From: Sphingomonas radiodurans
GTDB taxonomy: Bacteria; Pseudomonadota; Alphaproteobacteria; Sphingomonadales; Sphingomonadaceae
NCBI RefSeq assembly: GCF_020866845.1
Contig: NZ_CP086594.1
Coordinates: 1,488,001 to 1,552,000, forward strand
Direction: 5' to 3'
Length of the DNA: 64,000 nucleotides
Shown here: piece by piece, positions 37,069 to 45,521 of the stretch
Layout of the letters: the number at the start of each line of letters is the position of its first letter
Numbering within the stretch: the first letter of the stretch is position 1
The notes under the pieces: model-generated
The model's database searches: none
Told to the model about the DNA's origin: nothing
Seen by the model: the letters and a program-made list of their open reading frames with translations, nothing else
Program-made: the position numbers and the translations under genes

Positions 37069-37107
37069 AAAAAAACAACGGGCCCGCCTCCTTTCGGAAG
37101 CGGGCCC
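37069..37107 (-). terminator. Terminator of the glycine-zipper gene
   Basis: Stem GGGCCCGC/GCGGGCCC (37080-37087 and 37100-37107), followed on the minus strand by a seven-T run (37075-37069). It lies about 105 bp after the gene. The gap between holds nothing recognisable. Confidence 0.8.
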
Positions 37108-37213
37108 GCGCCCTCAAACGCTACGCGAGGGATAAGCAGGCCTTTCGGCCATCTCGTGGGCGGCGAGGCCTAGGCCCCGCCTGCGTCAGCGGCAGCGCCG
37201 CGACCCCGCCGCG

Positions 37214-37558
37214 TTAGCGGCAGCGCCGTGCATTGCCCGATTTCTCGATCGCGTTGCCGGCGACCGCGCCACCGACACCGCCAAGCACCGTGCCGAGCGT
37301 GCGATCACCGCGGCTGTCGATCGTGCGGCCCAGCAGGCCACCCGCGATCGCGCCGACGATCGTGCCGGTCGTGCCGTTGTTGCAGCGCTGGTTGCGATAG
37401 TAGCGACGGTCGTCACCGCGATAGTTGCGGTAATTGTCGTTGCCGCGATACTGGCGCTCGTAGCGGTCGCCGTAGCGCTGCGCCGAGGCTTCGGCAGGGA
37501 TCATGGCAACGGTGCTCATCGCGAGCGCGGCGCCAGCGAGCGAAAGCTTCTTGAACAT
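37214..37558 (-). CDS. Glycine-zipper surface protein
   Basis: A 114-residue exported protein with a signal peptide (MFKKLSLAGAALAMSTVAMI, cut near ASA-QRY), a Tyr/Arg/Asn-rich middle (DRYERQYRGNDNYRNYRG) and a glycine-zipper hairpin (GTIVGAIAGGLLGRTID and LGTVLGGVGGAVAGNAIE). Such 2TM glycine-zipper proteins, related to the SlyB/RcnB-like envelope proteins, insert in or line the outer membrane. It is monocistronic with its own terminator. Specific role unknown. Confidence 0.85.
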   Translation of the reverse strand: MFKKLSLAGAALAMSTVAMIPAEASAQRYGDRYERQYRGNDNYRNYRGDDRRYYRNQRCNNGTTGTIVGAIAGGLLGRTIDSRGDRTLGTVLGGVGGAVAGNAIEKSGNARRCR

Positions 37559-37696
37559 GGGGCGTCTCCCGTTTCGTGTTTCGGTGCGAGCCGGCGGGTG
37601 CCGCCTCGATGAATACGGTTATGGTCGAGTCGCCTTGAGTGATCCCTGAATGCACTCGTTATCGACGGTTCAGGGAAGAAGCGCGTAAGGCAGCGC

Positions 37697-38665
37697 GTGC
37701 GCTGGTTCCTGTCGATCCCTCTCTCCACCCTCGCCGTCCTGCTGATCGTGCCGCGCTGGAGCGGAGACGAGCGGCTGCCGCTGATCGCCCCCGCCCCCAC
37801 AATCTCGGCCAAAAGCTACGTCCCCAAGGGCGGCTGGCCGAAGCGGATCGGCGCGCTTGAACCGATCGGCGCGCTGACGCTGTCGAGCGACGATCCCGCC
37901 TGGGGCGGCTTTTCCGCGATCGCGCTCGATCGCGGCCACGCGACCCTATTGTCCGACGGCGGCAACCTCGTGCGCTTCGCGATCAACGGCGGGCGGATCG
38001 GCGCGGCGCAAGGCTTCGTCCTGCACGACGGGCCGGGCGTCGGCTGGGAGCGGTGGGATCGCGACAGCGAATCGCTCGCGCTCGATCCCGCGCGCGGCAC
38101 GGCGTGGGTCGGCTATGAAAACTACAATCAGATCTGGCGCTACGCCCCAGCGTTCGCCCGCGCCGAGGGACGTGCGAGCCCGCGCGCAATGCGATCGTGG
38201 ACACGCAACCAGGGCGCCGAATCGCTCGTCCGCCTGCGCGACGGGCGCTTCATCGCCATCGCCGAGCGCCGCCCCAATCGGCGCACCCGCCACGCGGTGA
38301 TCTTCTCGGGCGATCCGACGCGGCCGGGCACCCGCACCACACGCTTCCGCGTCATCCCGCCCGACCGTTACGATCCGAGCGACGCGGCCGAGCTGCCCAA
38401 TGGCGATCTGCTCGTCCTCACCCGCCGCTTCCAATATCCCTTCACCTTCTCCGCCAAGCTGCTGCGCATCCCGCGCGCCGCGATCCGCGCGGGCGCAGAG
38501 GCGCGCGGCACGGTGATCGCGACGCTCGCGCCGCCGATCATCGGCGAGAATTGCGAAGGCATCGCGATCACGCGCGAAAATGGCGCGACGATGATATGGA
38601 TCGTCACCGATAACGATTTGATGTCATGGCGACCGACCTATCTGATGAAGTTCCGCCTGCGGTGA
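37697..38665 (+). CDS. Esterase-like activity of phytase family protein
   Basis: A 322-residue protein with an N-terminal signal or anchor (MRWFLSIPLSTLAVLLIVP) and a beta-propeller-like body. Repeated motifs match the phytase-like esterase family: GGFSAIALD, DSESLALDP, GAESLVRLRDGRFIAIAE, DAAELPNGDLLVLTRRF and GENCEGIAI. Members are secreted or periplasmic and have uncertain substrates. The start is the GTG at 37697; AAGG lies about six bases before it. It lies 46 bp before the polyketide synthase gene on the same strand, which need not mean shared function. Confidence 0.82.
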   Translation: MRWFLSIPLSTLAVLLIVPRWSGDERLPLIAPAPTISAKSYVPKGGWPKRIGALEPIGALTLSSDDPAWGGFSAIALDRGHATLLSDGGNLVRFAINGGRIGAAQGFVLHDGPGVGWERWDRDSESLALDPARGTAWVGYENYNQIWRYAPAFARAEGRASPRAMRSWTRNQGAESLVRLRDGRFIAIAERRPNRRTRHAVIFSGDPTRPGTRTTRFRVIPPDRYDPSDAAELPNGDLLVLTRRFQYPFTFSAKLLRIPRAAIRAGAEARGTVIATLAPPIIGENCEGIAITRENGATMIWIVTDNDLMSWRPTYLMKFRLR

Positions 38666-38711
38666 ATCGACCAGGGCAGCCGATGTCCGCTTCCGCGCGT
38701 TACATGCTGGC

Positions 38712-39761
38712 ATGACGGCTTACCTCAACGCGATCGGCACTGCGGTGCCCCCGCACGACATCCACGACGCGTTCATCGCCTGGGCCCGCACGCGCCTGCC
38801 CGAGCGCGAGCGCAAGCTGTTCGATCGCATGGCGACGCGCTCGGGGATCGGGCATCGCTGGTCGGTGCTGCCCGACGTCAACGGCTCGCCGGTCGACCCC
38901 GGCGGCTTCTACGCCAGCGAGCCGCACCCCGGCACGGCCGAGCGGATGACGCTTTACGCGCAAGCCGCGCCGACGCTCGCTCTCGCCGCGATCGACGATC
39001 TCGCGCAACAGATGCCGCTTGGCGCGATCACGCATCTGGTCGTCGCGAGCTGCACTGGCTTCGTCGCGCCCGGCATTGACCAGATCATCGCCGCGCGGCT
39101 CGGCCTGGAGCCGAGCGTCGAGCGGCTGCTGGTCGGCTTCATGGGCTGCTACGCTGCGGTCGCCGCGCTGCGCAGCGCGCGCCACATCGTGCGCTCCGAA
39201 CCCGACGCGCGCGTGCTGGTGGTGACGGTCGAACTGTCGACGCTTCACCTCCAGGCCGTCGACGGGCTCGAGCCATTGCTCGCGATGCTCCAGTTCGGCG
39301 ACGGCGCCGCGGCGGCGCTCGTCACCGCCGAGCCCGCCGGCTTCGCGATCGAGCGCCCGTTCGCCACCACTTTGCCCGATTCGGCCGAGCTGATCCGCTG
39401 GAACGTCACCGATCACGGCTTCGCGATGCATTTGTCGGGCGAGATCCCCGGCCGGATCGGCGTCGCGCTGGCCGATCCGGCGCTCGTGTCCACGCTCACC
39501 GAAGGCACGCCGCCGGATTGCTGGGCGGTCCATGCCGGCGGGCGCTCGATCCTCGACGCGGTCGAGCAGGCGCTCGCGCTCGATCCGACGACGCTCGCCG
39601 CGTCGCGCGACGTGCTCGCGGCGAATGGCAACATGTCGTCCGCCACCTTGATGTTCGTGCTCGCTCGCCTGCTCGCCGGTGCGCCCGTCCGGCACGGCGT
39701 CGCCCTCGCCTTCGGGCCGGGCCTCGCCGCCGAGGGCTTCGGCTTCCGGAGCGCGGCATGA
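38712..39761 (+). CDS. Type III polyketide synthase (chalcone/stilbene synthase family)
   Basis: A 349-residue homodimeric ketosynthase that extends an acyl-CoA starter with malonyl-CoA and cyclises the product. The catalytic triad is visible: Cys in VVASCTGFVAPGID (near residue 115), His in WAVHAGGRSILD and Asn in LAANGNMSSATLMF. The family FGDGAAAALV and the C-terminal AFGPGLAAEGF are also present. Product class (alkylresorcinol, alkylpyrone or other phenolic) cannot be read from the sequence. It overlaps the methyltransferase gene (ATGA), and a flavoprotein follows, so the three form one biosynthetic unit. Confidence 0.93.
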   Translation: MTAYLNAIGTAVPPHDIHDAFIAWARTRLPERERKLFDRMATRSGIGHRWSVLPDVNGSPVDPGGFYASEPHPGTAERMTLYAQAAPTLALAAIDDLAQQMPLGAITHLVVASCTGFVAPGIDQIIAARLGLEPSVERLLVGFMGCYAAVAALRSARHIVRSEPDARVLVVTVELSTLHLQAVDGLEPLLAMLQFGDGAAAALVTAEPAGFAIERPFATTLPDSAELIRWNVTDHGFAMHLSGEIPGRIGVALADPALVSTLTEGTPPDCWAVHAGGRSILDAVEQALALDPTTLAASRDVLAANGNMSSATLMFVLARLLAGAPVRHGVALAFGPGLAAEGFGFRSAA

Positions 39762-40453
39762 GCCTCGCCGTCCGCGCCGACGCCGAAGAGCTGATGGACG
39801 CGGACGATCTCGATCCAGCGACCTACGCCGCGGTCGTCGGTGATCTCGCCAAGGCCAATGTCGTCACGCTGGCCGCACGCCCGACGCTCGCCTTCCTCGC
39901 CCGCGCCACGCAGCCCGGTGGCAAGTATCGCCTGCTCGACGTCGGCTTCGGCGATGGCGACATGCTCCGCCGCATCGCGCGCTGGGGCGTCCGGAACAAG
40001 CGCACGTTCCAGCTGGTCGGGGTCGATCTCAACCCGCGCAGCGAAGCGGCCGCACGCCCGCGCACGCCCGCCGCGATCCGGCTCGTAACCGGCGACTATG
40101 CCGATCTCGCGACCGAGCCATGGGATCTGGTCATCTCCAGCCTCGTCGCGCATCACATGGACCATGCGCAGCTCGTCAAGTTCCTCCACTTCATGGAAGC
40201 GCACGCGCGCATTGGCTGGCTGGTCAACGATCTCCACCGTCACGGCTTCGCGCACCGTGGCTTTCCGCTGCTCGCCCGGATCGCGCGCTGGCACCCGATG
40301 GTGCGACACGATGGCACGCTGTCGATCGCGCGCAGCTATCGGCCCGCCGAGTGGCCGCCGATCCTCGCCGAGGCCGGCATCATCGGCGCAACCGTGAAGC
40401 GCGTTTTCCCCTTCCGGCTCTGCGTGGAGAAGCTGTGCACACCAAAGCGCTGA
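39758..40453 (+). CDS. SAM-dependent methyltransferase of the PKS cluster
   Basis: A 231-residue class I methyltransferase. The SAM-binding motif is RLLDVGFGDGDMLRRIA, followed by LVGVDLNPRS and the motif IV-like WDLVISSLVAHHMDHAQLV. The ATG at 39758 overlaps the synthase stop. By position it would O- or C-methylate the polyketide product; this is inference from gene order. It overlaps the downstream flavoprotein by 19 bases. Confidence 0.85.
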   Translation: MSLAVRADAEELMDADDLDPATYAAVVGDLAKANVVTLAARPTLAFLARATQPGGKYRLLDVGFGDGDMLRRIARWGVRNKRTFQLVGVDLNPRSEAAARPRTPAAIRLVTGDYADLATEPWDLVISSLVAHHMDHAQLVKFLHFMEAHARIGWLVNDLHRHGFAHRGFPLLARIARWHPMVRHDGTLSIARSYRPAEWPPILAEAGIIGATVKRVFPFRLCVEKLCTPKR

Positions 40454-41529
40454 TCGTCGGCGGCGGGCCGGCCGGCACGGCCACCGCGATCATGCTCGCG
40501 CGTGGCGGCGCGCCGCATCTCCTCGTCGAGCGCAGCCGCGAAACCGGCGACGCGCTGTGCGGCGGGTTCATGAGCTGGCGCACGCTCGAAACGCTTGGCG
40601 AGCTCGGCATCGAGGCGGACGCGCTCAACCGCGAACGCGTCACGCGGGTGCGCCTGTTCGCCGGCGGGCGCGTCGCCGAGGCGGCGTTGCCCAAGCCCGC
40701 GATCGGCGTGTCGCGCCACCGCCTCGATACGCTGCTGATGGCACATGCCGCAGCCAGCGGCGCGACGATCGAGCGCGGCGTCGCAGTGCGCGCGATTGAC
40801 ACGGCCGGTCAACCAACCGTCCGCACCGACGACGGCGCCGAGATCACGCCGCAAGCGCTGTTCCTGGCCAGCGGCAAGCACGACGTCCGCGGCCTGCCGC
40901 GCCCGGCGTCCGCGCGCGGCGACGATCCCGCGCTCGGCCTGCGCATCCGCTTCGCCGCGCATCCCACGCTCGATCGGCTCGTCGGCGACGCGATCGAGCT
41001 TCACCTGTTCGACCGCGGCTATGCCGGGCTCGTGCGGCAGGAGGACGGCTCCATGAACGTCTGCCTAGCCGTGCGCCGCTCGCGGCTGCACGAGGCGGGC
41101 GATCCCGTCGCGCTGATGGCGCGGCTCGGCGAAGAATTGCCGAGCCTCGGCGAACGGCTCGGCTTCGCACACGCCCCCGCCGACGCCATCGCCAACGTGC
41201 CCTATGGCTGGCGCGAGACGCACGCGCACGCCGGGCTGTTCCGGCTCGGCGATCAGGCCGGCGTCATCCCCTCGCTCGCCGGCGAGGGCATGGGCATCGC
41301 GCTGGCGAGTGGCGTATCTGCCGCGCGTGCTTATCTGCGCGACGGGCCGAATGCCGCGTGGCAGCAGCGCTTCGCCCGCCGCCTGCGCCGCCCGATCGGC
41401 GTCGCCGATGCGATCCGAGCCGCCGCCGAACACCCGCGCGTCCCCGCCGCGCTGCTCCCGGCGCTCGCGCACGCGCCGTTCCTCACCCAGATCATCGCCC
41501 GCGCCACTCGGATCAGCACGGCCCGCTGA
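40435..41529 (+). CDS. FAD-dependent oxidoreductase of the PKS cluster
   Basis: A 364-residue flavoprotein of the geranylgeranyl-reductase/aromatic hydroxylase superfamily. The dinucleotide motif is ALIVGGGPAGTATAIMLARGG, at the very N terminus, and the second FAD motif is GLFRLGDQAGVIPSLAGEGMGIAL (region near residues 263-290). It would hydroxylate or reduce the polyketide-derived ring or chain. The start is a GTG at 40435, inside the methyltransferase gene. It ends 60 bp before the PBP1A gene. Confidence 0.87.
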   Translation: MHTKALIVGGGPAGTATAIMLARGGAPHLLVERSRETGDALCGGFMSWRTLETLGELGIEADALNRERVTRVRLFAGGRVAEAALPKPAIGVSRHRLDTLLMAHAAASGATIERGVAVRAIDTAGQPTVRTDDGAEITPQALFLASGKHDVRGLPRPASARGDDPALGLRIRFAAHPTLDRLVGDAIELHLFDRGYAGLVRQEDGSMNVCLAVRRSRLHEAGDPVALMARLGEELPSLGERLGFAHAPADAIANVPYGWRETHAHAGLFRLGDQAGVIPSLAGEGMGIALASGVSAARAYLRDGPNAAWQQRFARRLRRPIGVADAIRAAAEHPRVPAALLPALAHAPFLTQIIARATRISTAR

Positions 41530-41546
41530 TCCGCCGCCCACACACC

Positions 41547-41575
41547 TTGTTAACCAACGCCTAAGCTTCTATCCC
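41547..41575 (+). promoter_or_regulatory. Possible promoter of the PBP1A gene
   Basis: TTGTTA, a 17-bp spacer and TATCCC, ending 14 bp before the ATG, which implies a very short leader. Confidence 0.4.
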
Positions 41576-41589
41576 GCAAGGCGCTCATA

Positions 41590-43725
41590 ATGGCCCGCGC
41601 CCCCGCTCCCCGCTCCTCTCCCGCTGCTCGCCCAGCGTGGCGCCGGCGCCTGTCGATCACCCTCAAGGTGTTGATCGGGCTTGGCGTTCTGGCGCTCGGT
41701 GCGCTGGTGACGGCGGTCTATATCGCGAAGGCACAGCTGCCCTCGTTCGAGGATCTGAAATCCTCCCCCAACGGCCAGATGATCCGCGTCCATGCCGCCG
41801 ACGGCACGGTGATCGTGTCGATCGGGCCAAGCTACGGCGATTGGCTGCCGTTCGATCGCATTCCGGCCGTGATGCGCAGCGCGACCATCTCGGTCGAGGA
41901 CAAGCGCTTCTACAGCCACTTGGGCGTCGATCCGATCGGCGTCGCGCGCTCGGTGAAGGTGCGCTACGATCGCGGCCGCTGGGTGCAGGGCGGCTCGACG
42001 ATCACGCAGCAGCTCGCGCGCAACGTCTTCCTCAACAACCAGAAGAAGTTCGGCCGCAAGTTCCGCGAATGGATCCTCGCGCTCGCGATGGAGCGCAAGT
42101 TCAGCAAGAGCGAGATCCTCGAACTGTACCTCAACAAGGTCTATTACGGCGGCGGTGCCTACGGCATCGACGCTGCCGCGCGAAAGTTCTTCGGCCATGG
42201 CGCCAACGACCTCACGCTCAGCGAGGCGGCGATCATCGCCGGGCTCGTCAAGGCACCGTCGAACTATTCGCCGACCGCCGATGCACAGGCCGCGGTCGAT
42301 CGCGCAGGGGTCGTGCTCCGCGTGATGGCCGAAAATGGCGACATCAGCCCCACCGAAGCCGCCGAAGCCAGCCCGCAGGAAGTGAAGCTCGCGCCCGAGC
42401 CCAGGCAGAACAGCGTGCGCTATTTCACCGACTGGGCGCTGCCGCAGCTCGAAATGCTGATCGACGAAACCGAAAAGCCGCTCGAAGTGTGGACGACGCT
42501 CGATCTGTCGATGCAGCGCGCGGCGGATGCGGCGGTGCGCAAGAACTCCCCCGCCGGCGCGCAGGGCGCGCTGGTCGCGCTCGATCGCGACGGCGCGGTG
42601 CGCGCGATGGTCGGCGGCAAGGATTACGTCTCGTCGATCTACAATCGCGCGACGCAAGCGCAGCGCCAGCCGGGCTCGGCGTTCAAGCTGTTCGTCTATC
42701 TCGCCGCGCTCGAGGCCGGGAAGACTCCCGAATCGACCGAAGTCGACGGGCCGGTCTCGATCAACGGCTGGAGCCCGCGTAACAGTTCGCGGCGCTTCTC
42801 GGGCACCGTTACGTTGCGCACCGCGTTCGCCTATTCGCTCAACACCGTCGCCGCGAAGCTCGGCCAGATGGTCGGCTTCACGACGGTGGCCGACATGGCG
42901 CGCCGCTTCGGCATATCGTCCACCATCAACACGCAGCCATCGATGGTGCTCGGCACCTCCGAAGTGCGGCTGATCGACATGACGCGCGCGTTCGCGAGCG
43001 TCGCCAACAAGGGCGTGGCGGTCACGCCGTTCGGCATCACGAAAGTGACCGCCAACAACGAAGTGATCTTCAACCACGAGGTCGATCGCAGCCGCGTGCT
43101 GGTCGCGCCCTATGTCGCCGCGCAGATGACCGATCTGCTGCAGACCGCAGTCAACACCGGCACGGGCCGTGCCGCACAGATCGGCCGGCCGGTCGCGGGC
43201 AAGACGGGCACCACCTCGGCGTCGAAGGACGGCTGGTTCCTCGGCTTCTCGTCCGGCATCACGACTGGCGTGTGGATGGGCCGCGACGATGCCAAGCCGA
43301 TCGCCGGCCTCCAGGGCGGCACCGCGCCGGCGCGCGCCTTCGCGCAGTTCATGACAGCAGCGGTCGCCAAGCGCCCGATCGAGCAATTCGAAACCGAAGT
43401 GACACTGCCCGAATGGCAGCTCGAACCCGACGAGCAGAGCTATTTCGGCGAGCCCGACGATGCCGTGTTCGTCGACGAGAATGGCGATCCCGTCGCGGCA
43501 GGCGGCGTCCCGGCTCAGGAGACTTACGAAGCCGGCCAGGGGGTCGAGCGGCCATCCGCGCGCAGCGAGCGCCCGGTGCCCGAAGTCGATCCCGGCGCCC
43601 CGCCGCCCGAGCAGCAGCTCAACCAGGATTGGATCGATCGCGTCACCGGGCGCGATCCGCGCCAGGCTCCCCCGCCCAATCAGCCGCGCAATCAGCCGCC
43701 CGAGGACGAGCGCCCATACCAGTGA
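41590..43725 (+). CDS. Penicillin-binding protein 1A (class A PBP)
   Basis: A 711-residue bifunctional peptidoglycan synthase. After a cytoplasmic Arg-rich tail and one membrane anchor (LKVLIGLGVLALGALVTAV), the GT51 domain has the catalytic Glu in SVEDKRFYSHLGVD and GGSTITQQLARNVF. The transpeptidase domain has SxxK in PGSAFKLF, SLN and GKTGTTSAS. The C-terminal 100 residues are Pro/Glu/Asp-rich and disordered. The length is normal for the PBP1A/PBP2D group. Its 3' end overlaps the convergent metallopeptidase gene by 34 bases. Confidence 0.95.
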   Translation: MARAPAPRSSPAARPAWRRRLSITLKVLIGLGVLALGALVTAVYIAKAQLPSFEDLKSSPNGQMIRVHAADGTVIVSIGPSYGDWLPFDRIPAVMRSATISVEDKRFYSHLGVDPIGVARSVKVRYDRGRWVQGGSTITQQLARNVFLNNQKKFGRKFREWILALAMERKFSKSEILELYLNKVYYGGGAYGIDAAARKFFGHGANDLTLSEAAIIAGLVKAPSNYSPTADAQAAVDRAGVVLRVMAENGDISPTEAAEASPQEVKLAPEPRQNSVRYFTDWALPQLEMLIDETEKPLEVWTTLDLSMQRAADAAVRKNSPAGAQGALVALDRDGAVRAMVGGKDYVSSIYNRATQAQRQPGSAFKLFVYLAALEAGKTPESTEVDGPVSINGWSPRNSSRRFSGTVTLRTAFAYSLNTVAAKLGQMVGFTTVADMARRFGISSTINTQPSMVLGTSEVRLIDMTRAFASVANKGVAVTPFGITKVTANNEVIFNHEVDRSRVLVAPYVAAQMTDLLQTAVNTGTGRAAQIGRPVAGKTGTTSASKDGWFLGFSSGITTGVWMGRDDAKPIAGLQGGTAPARAFAQFMTAAVAKRPIEQFETEVTLPEWQLEPDEQSYFGEPDDAVFVDENGDPVAAGGVPAQETYEAGQGVERPSARSERPVPEVDPGAPPPEQQLNQDWIDRVTGRDPRQAPPPNQPRNQPPEDERPYQ

Positions 43726-44468
43726 AGGCTGGCGCCATTGGCGCGCAGCCAGCGGCGATGCGGCGTCGGGTCACTGCCATATAGCTGCGCCACCAGCGCG
43801 TGGAATGCCGGCGAATGATCCATGTGCACGCGATGCGCCACCTCATGCGCCGCGGTCGCGCGCCGAACCGCCTCCGGCGCGAGCACCAGCCGCCAGCTGT
43901 AGCGGATTGCGCCGGTGCTGCTGCAGCTCCCCCAGCGCCCGCGCGGATCGCCGATCGCGACCTTGTCGACCGCCACGCCCGCACGCGCCGCATACTGCGC
44001 CGTATCCTCCGCGAGCAGCCGCAGCGCCTCGCGCCGCAGCCACGCCTCGACCCGCCGCCCGATCGTCTCGCGCGGCCCCGACAATAGCAGCAGTTCGCCC
44101 TCGCGCCGCACGATCCGCGACGCGCCCTCGCGCCACACGATCGTCAGCGTCTCGTCGCCCAGCGGCACCGTGGCGCCCTCGGCGAACGGCCGCGCCTGCG
44201 GCAATTTCGCGCGCTGCGCCGCGATCCAGTCGCTATATTGCCCCGCCCAGGCGAGCGCCGCCTTGGCCGAAGCGCGCCGCGGAATCGTCAGCCGCACCCG
44301 CCCGCTCGAAGGATCGAACGCCAGCTTCACGCGCCGGGCGGTCGGATGCCGGACGACGTCGATCGAGCCCGCACCGTTCGTGTCGAGCGAAGTCGAGACA
44401 CATTGCCGTGACCCGGTAACGCCTCCCTCGATTGCGCTCGGGACGAACGGAGTGGTGTCGCCGCTCAA
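43692..44468 (-). CDS. YgjP-like zinc metallopeptidase (DUF45)
   Basis: A 258-residue protein of the M48-related YgjP/DUF45 family. The signature GRWGSCSSTGAIRYSWRL, the zinc motif AAHEVAHRVHMDHSPAFHALV and PTPHRRWL are clear. The best start is the TTG at 44468, which overlaps the ycgN TGA (TTGA); no other start codon precedes the conserved region. If so, residues about 7-32 (including SAIEGGVTGSRQ and SLDTNG) are encoded by the repeat element at 44374-44450 and are not part of the family domain. Role in vivo unknown. Confidence 0.87.
   Translation of the reverse strand: MSGDTTPFVPSAIEGGVTGSRQCVSTSLDTNGAGSIDVVRHPTARRVKLAFDPSSGRVRLTIPRRASAKAALAWAGQYSDWIAAQRAKLPQARPFAEGATVPLGDETLTIVWREGASRIVRREGELLLLSGPRETIGRRVEAWLRREALRLLAEDTAQYAARAGVAVDKVAIGDPRGRWGSCSSTGAIRYSWRLVLAPEAVRRATAAHEVAHRVHMDHSPAFHALVAQLYGSDPTPHRRWLRANGASLHWYGRSSSGG
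44374..44450. repeat. Palindromic element inside the 5' end of the metallopeptidase gene
   Basis: About 77 bp bounded by CCGTTCGT and ACGAACGG, with internal TGTCGAGCGAAGTCGAGACA. It shares GAGCGAAGTCGA and the CGTTC/GAACG ends with the elements at 36908 and 53223. It is in frame with the coding sequence. Confidence 0.75.
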
Positions 44469-44896
44469 AGCACCCGATCGACGATATGATGCTCGAATTC
44501 GCCCGCATCGTCCTCGCTGACCGTCCAGCCGCGCACCGACTCGCCCGCGCGGTGCACCGCATCGCGATCGCCCGACACCAGATAATGCCAGTCGGGCAGC
44601 TGCTCGCCATTGGCGCGCAAGCGATAGGCGCACGTCATCGGCAGCCAGTCGATCTTGTCGACGTTGCGCATCGTCAGTCGCACGCATTCCGAGACATAGG
44701 CATGGCGGTGGCGATAGTCCGAACACAGCCCGCTGCGCCGATCGAGCAGCCGGCACGCGACGTTCGTCGGCAGCAGCTCGCCCGTCTCCTCGTCCTCCAG
44801 CTTGTGCAGGCAGCATTTGCCGCAGCCGTCGCACAGCGCTTCCCATTGCGCGCGATCGAGCTTGCTCAGCGGCGTATCTTCCCAAAATCGGTTCAT
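44465..44896 (-). CDS. YcgN-family cysteine-cluster protein
   Basis: A 143-residue UPF0260/YcgN protein. Family hallmarks are the N-terminal FWEDTPLSKLDRAQWEALCDGCGKCC (region), CRLLD, CSDYRHR, SECVRL and LPMTCAYRLRANGEQLPDWH. The Cys clusters suggest binding of zinc or an iron-sulfur cluster; function is not established. The ATG overlaps the SCO gene stop (ATGA) and its own stop overlaps the next gene, so this is a coupled three-gene operon. Confidence 0.93.
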   Translation of the reverse strand: MNRFWEDTPLSKLDRAQWEALCDGCGKCCLHKLEDEETGELLPTNVACRLLDRRSGLCSDYRHRHAYVSECVRLTMRNVDKIDWLPMTCAYRLRANGEQLPDWHYLVSGDRDAVHRAGESVRGWTVSEDDAGEFEHHIVDRVL

Positions 44897-45474
44897 GTCG
44901 CCCAGCGCTTGATCTCGTCGACGATCGCCTGCGGCGTGCCTTCCTGCGGCAGCAGCGCAAGCGGCTTGCCCTCGGGGGACATCAGATACGCCTGCCGGCT
45001 ATGGTCCATCATGTAACCATCTGGGGTGCCGTCACCGCGTTTGAAATAGACGCCATATTCCTTCGCGACGCGCGCGATCTCGGCGTCGCTCCCAGTCAGC
45101 CCGATCATCCGCGGATGAAATGCCGAGACGAACTGCTTGATCACTGCCGGCGTGTCGCGCGCCGGATCGATCGAGATGAACACCGGCACGATGCGCTGCG
45201 CCAGCGCCGGATCGCTCGTGTCCAGCAGCTTCATCGCCGCGCCGATCTTCTGCACGTCGACCGGGCACACATCGGGGCAGAAGGTATAGCCGAAATACAT
45301 GATGCGATATTTGCCCGCTAACGCCGCATCGGTCGTCGCGCGCCCGTTCTGGTCGGTCAGCGCGAACGGCCCGCCGATCCGCGCGCCTTCCAGCGGCGGG
45401 CGCGCCGGCGGCGCCTCGGGAGAGCAGCCGGCGAGCGCAAGCGTGGCGAAAATGATTGGGATACGGACGTTCAT
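44893..45474 (-). CDS. SCO1/SenC-family copper chaperone lipoprotein
   Basis: A 193-residue periplasmic protein with lipobox LALAGC after a short signal. The thioredoxin-like fold carries the copper ligands FCPDVCP (CxxxC, near residue 80) and a His in MMDHSRQAYLM. SCO proteins deliver copper to, or reduce, the CuA site of cytochrome oxidase subunit II. The ctaC-ctaD genes are 14 kb away in this window. First gene of the operon with ycgN and the metallopeptidase. Confidence 0.92.
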   Translation of the reverse strand: MNVRIPIIFATLALAGCSPEAPPARPPLEGARIGGPFALTDQNGRATTDAALAGKYRIMYFGYTFCPDVCPVDVQKIGAAMKLLDTSDPALAQRIVPVFISIDPARDTPAVIKQFVSAFHPRMIGLTGSDAEIARVAKEYGVYFKRGDGTPDGYMMDHSRQAYLMSPEGKPLALLPQEGTPQAIVDEIKRWAT

Positions 45475-45521
45475 GGCATCGCCAGCCTTGGTCTGTTAGA
45501 TCACAGGCTGCAACCACGACG

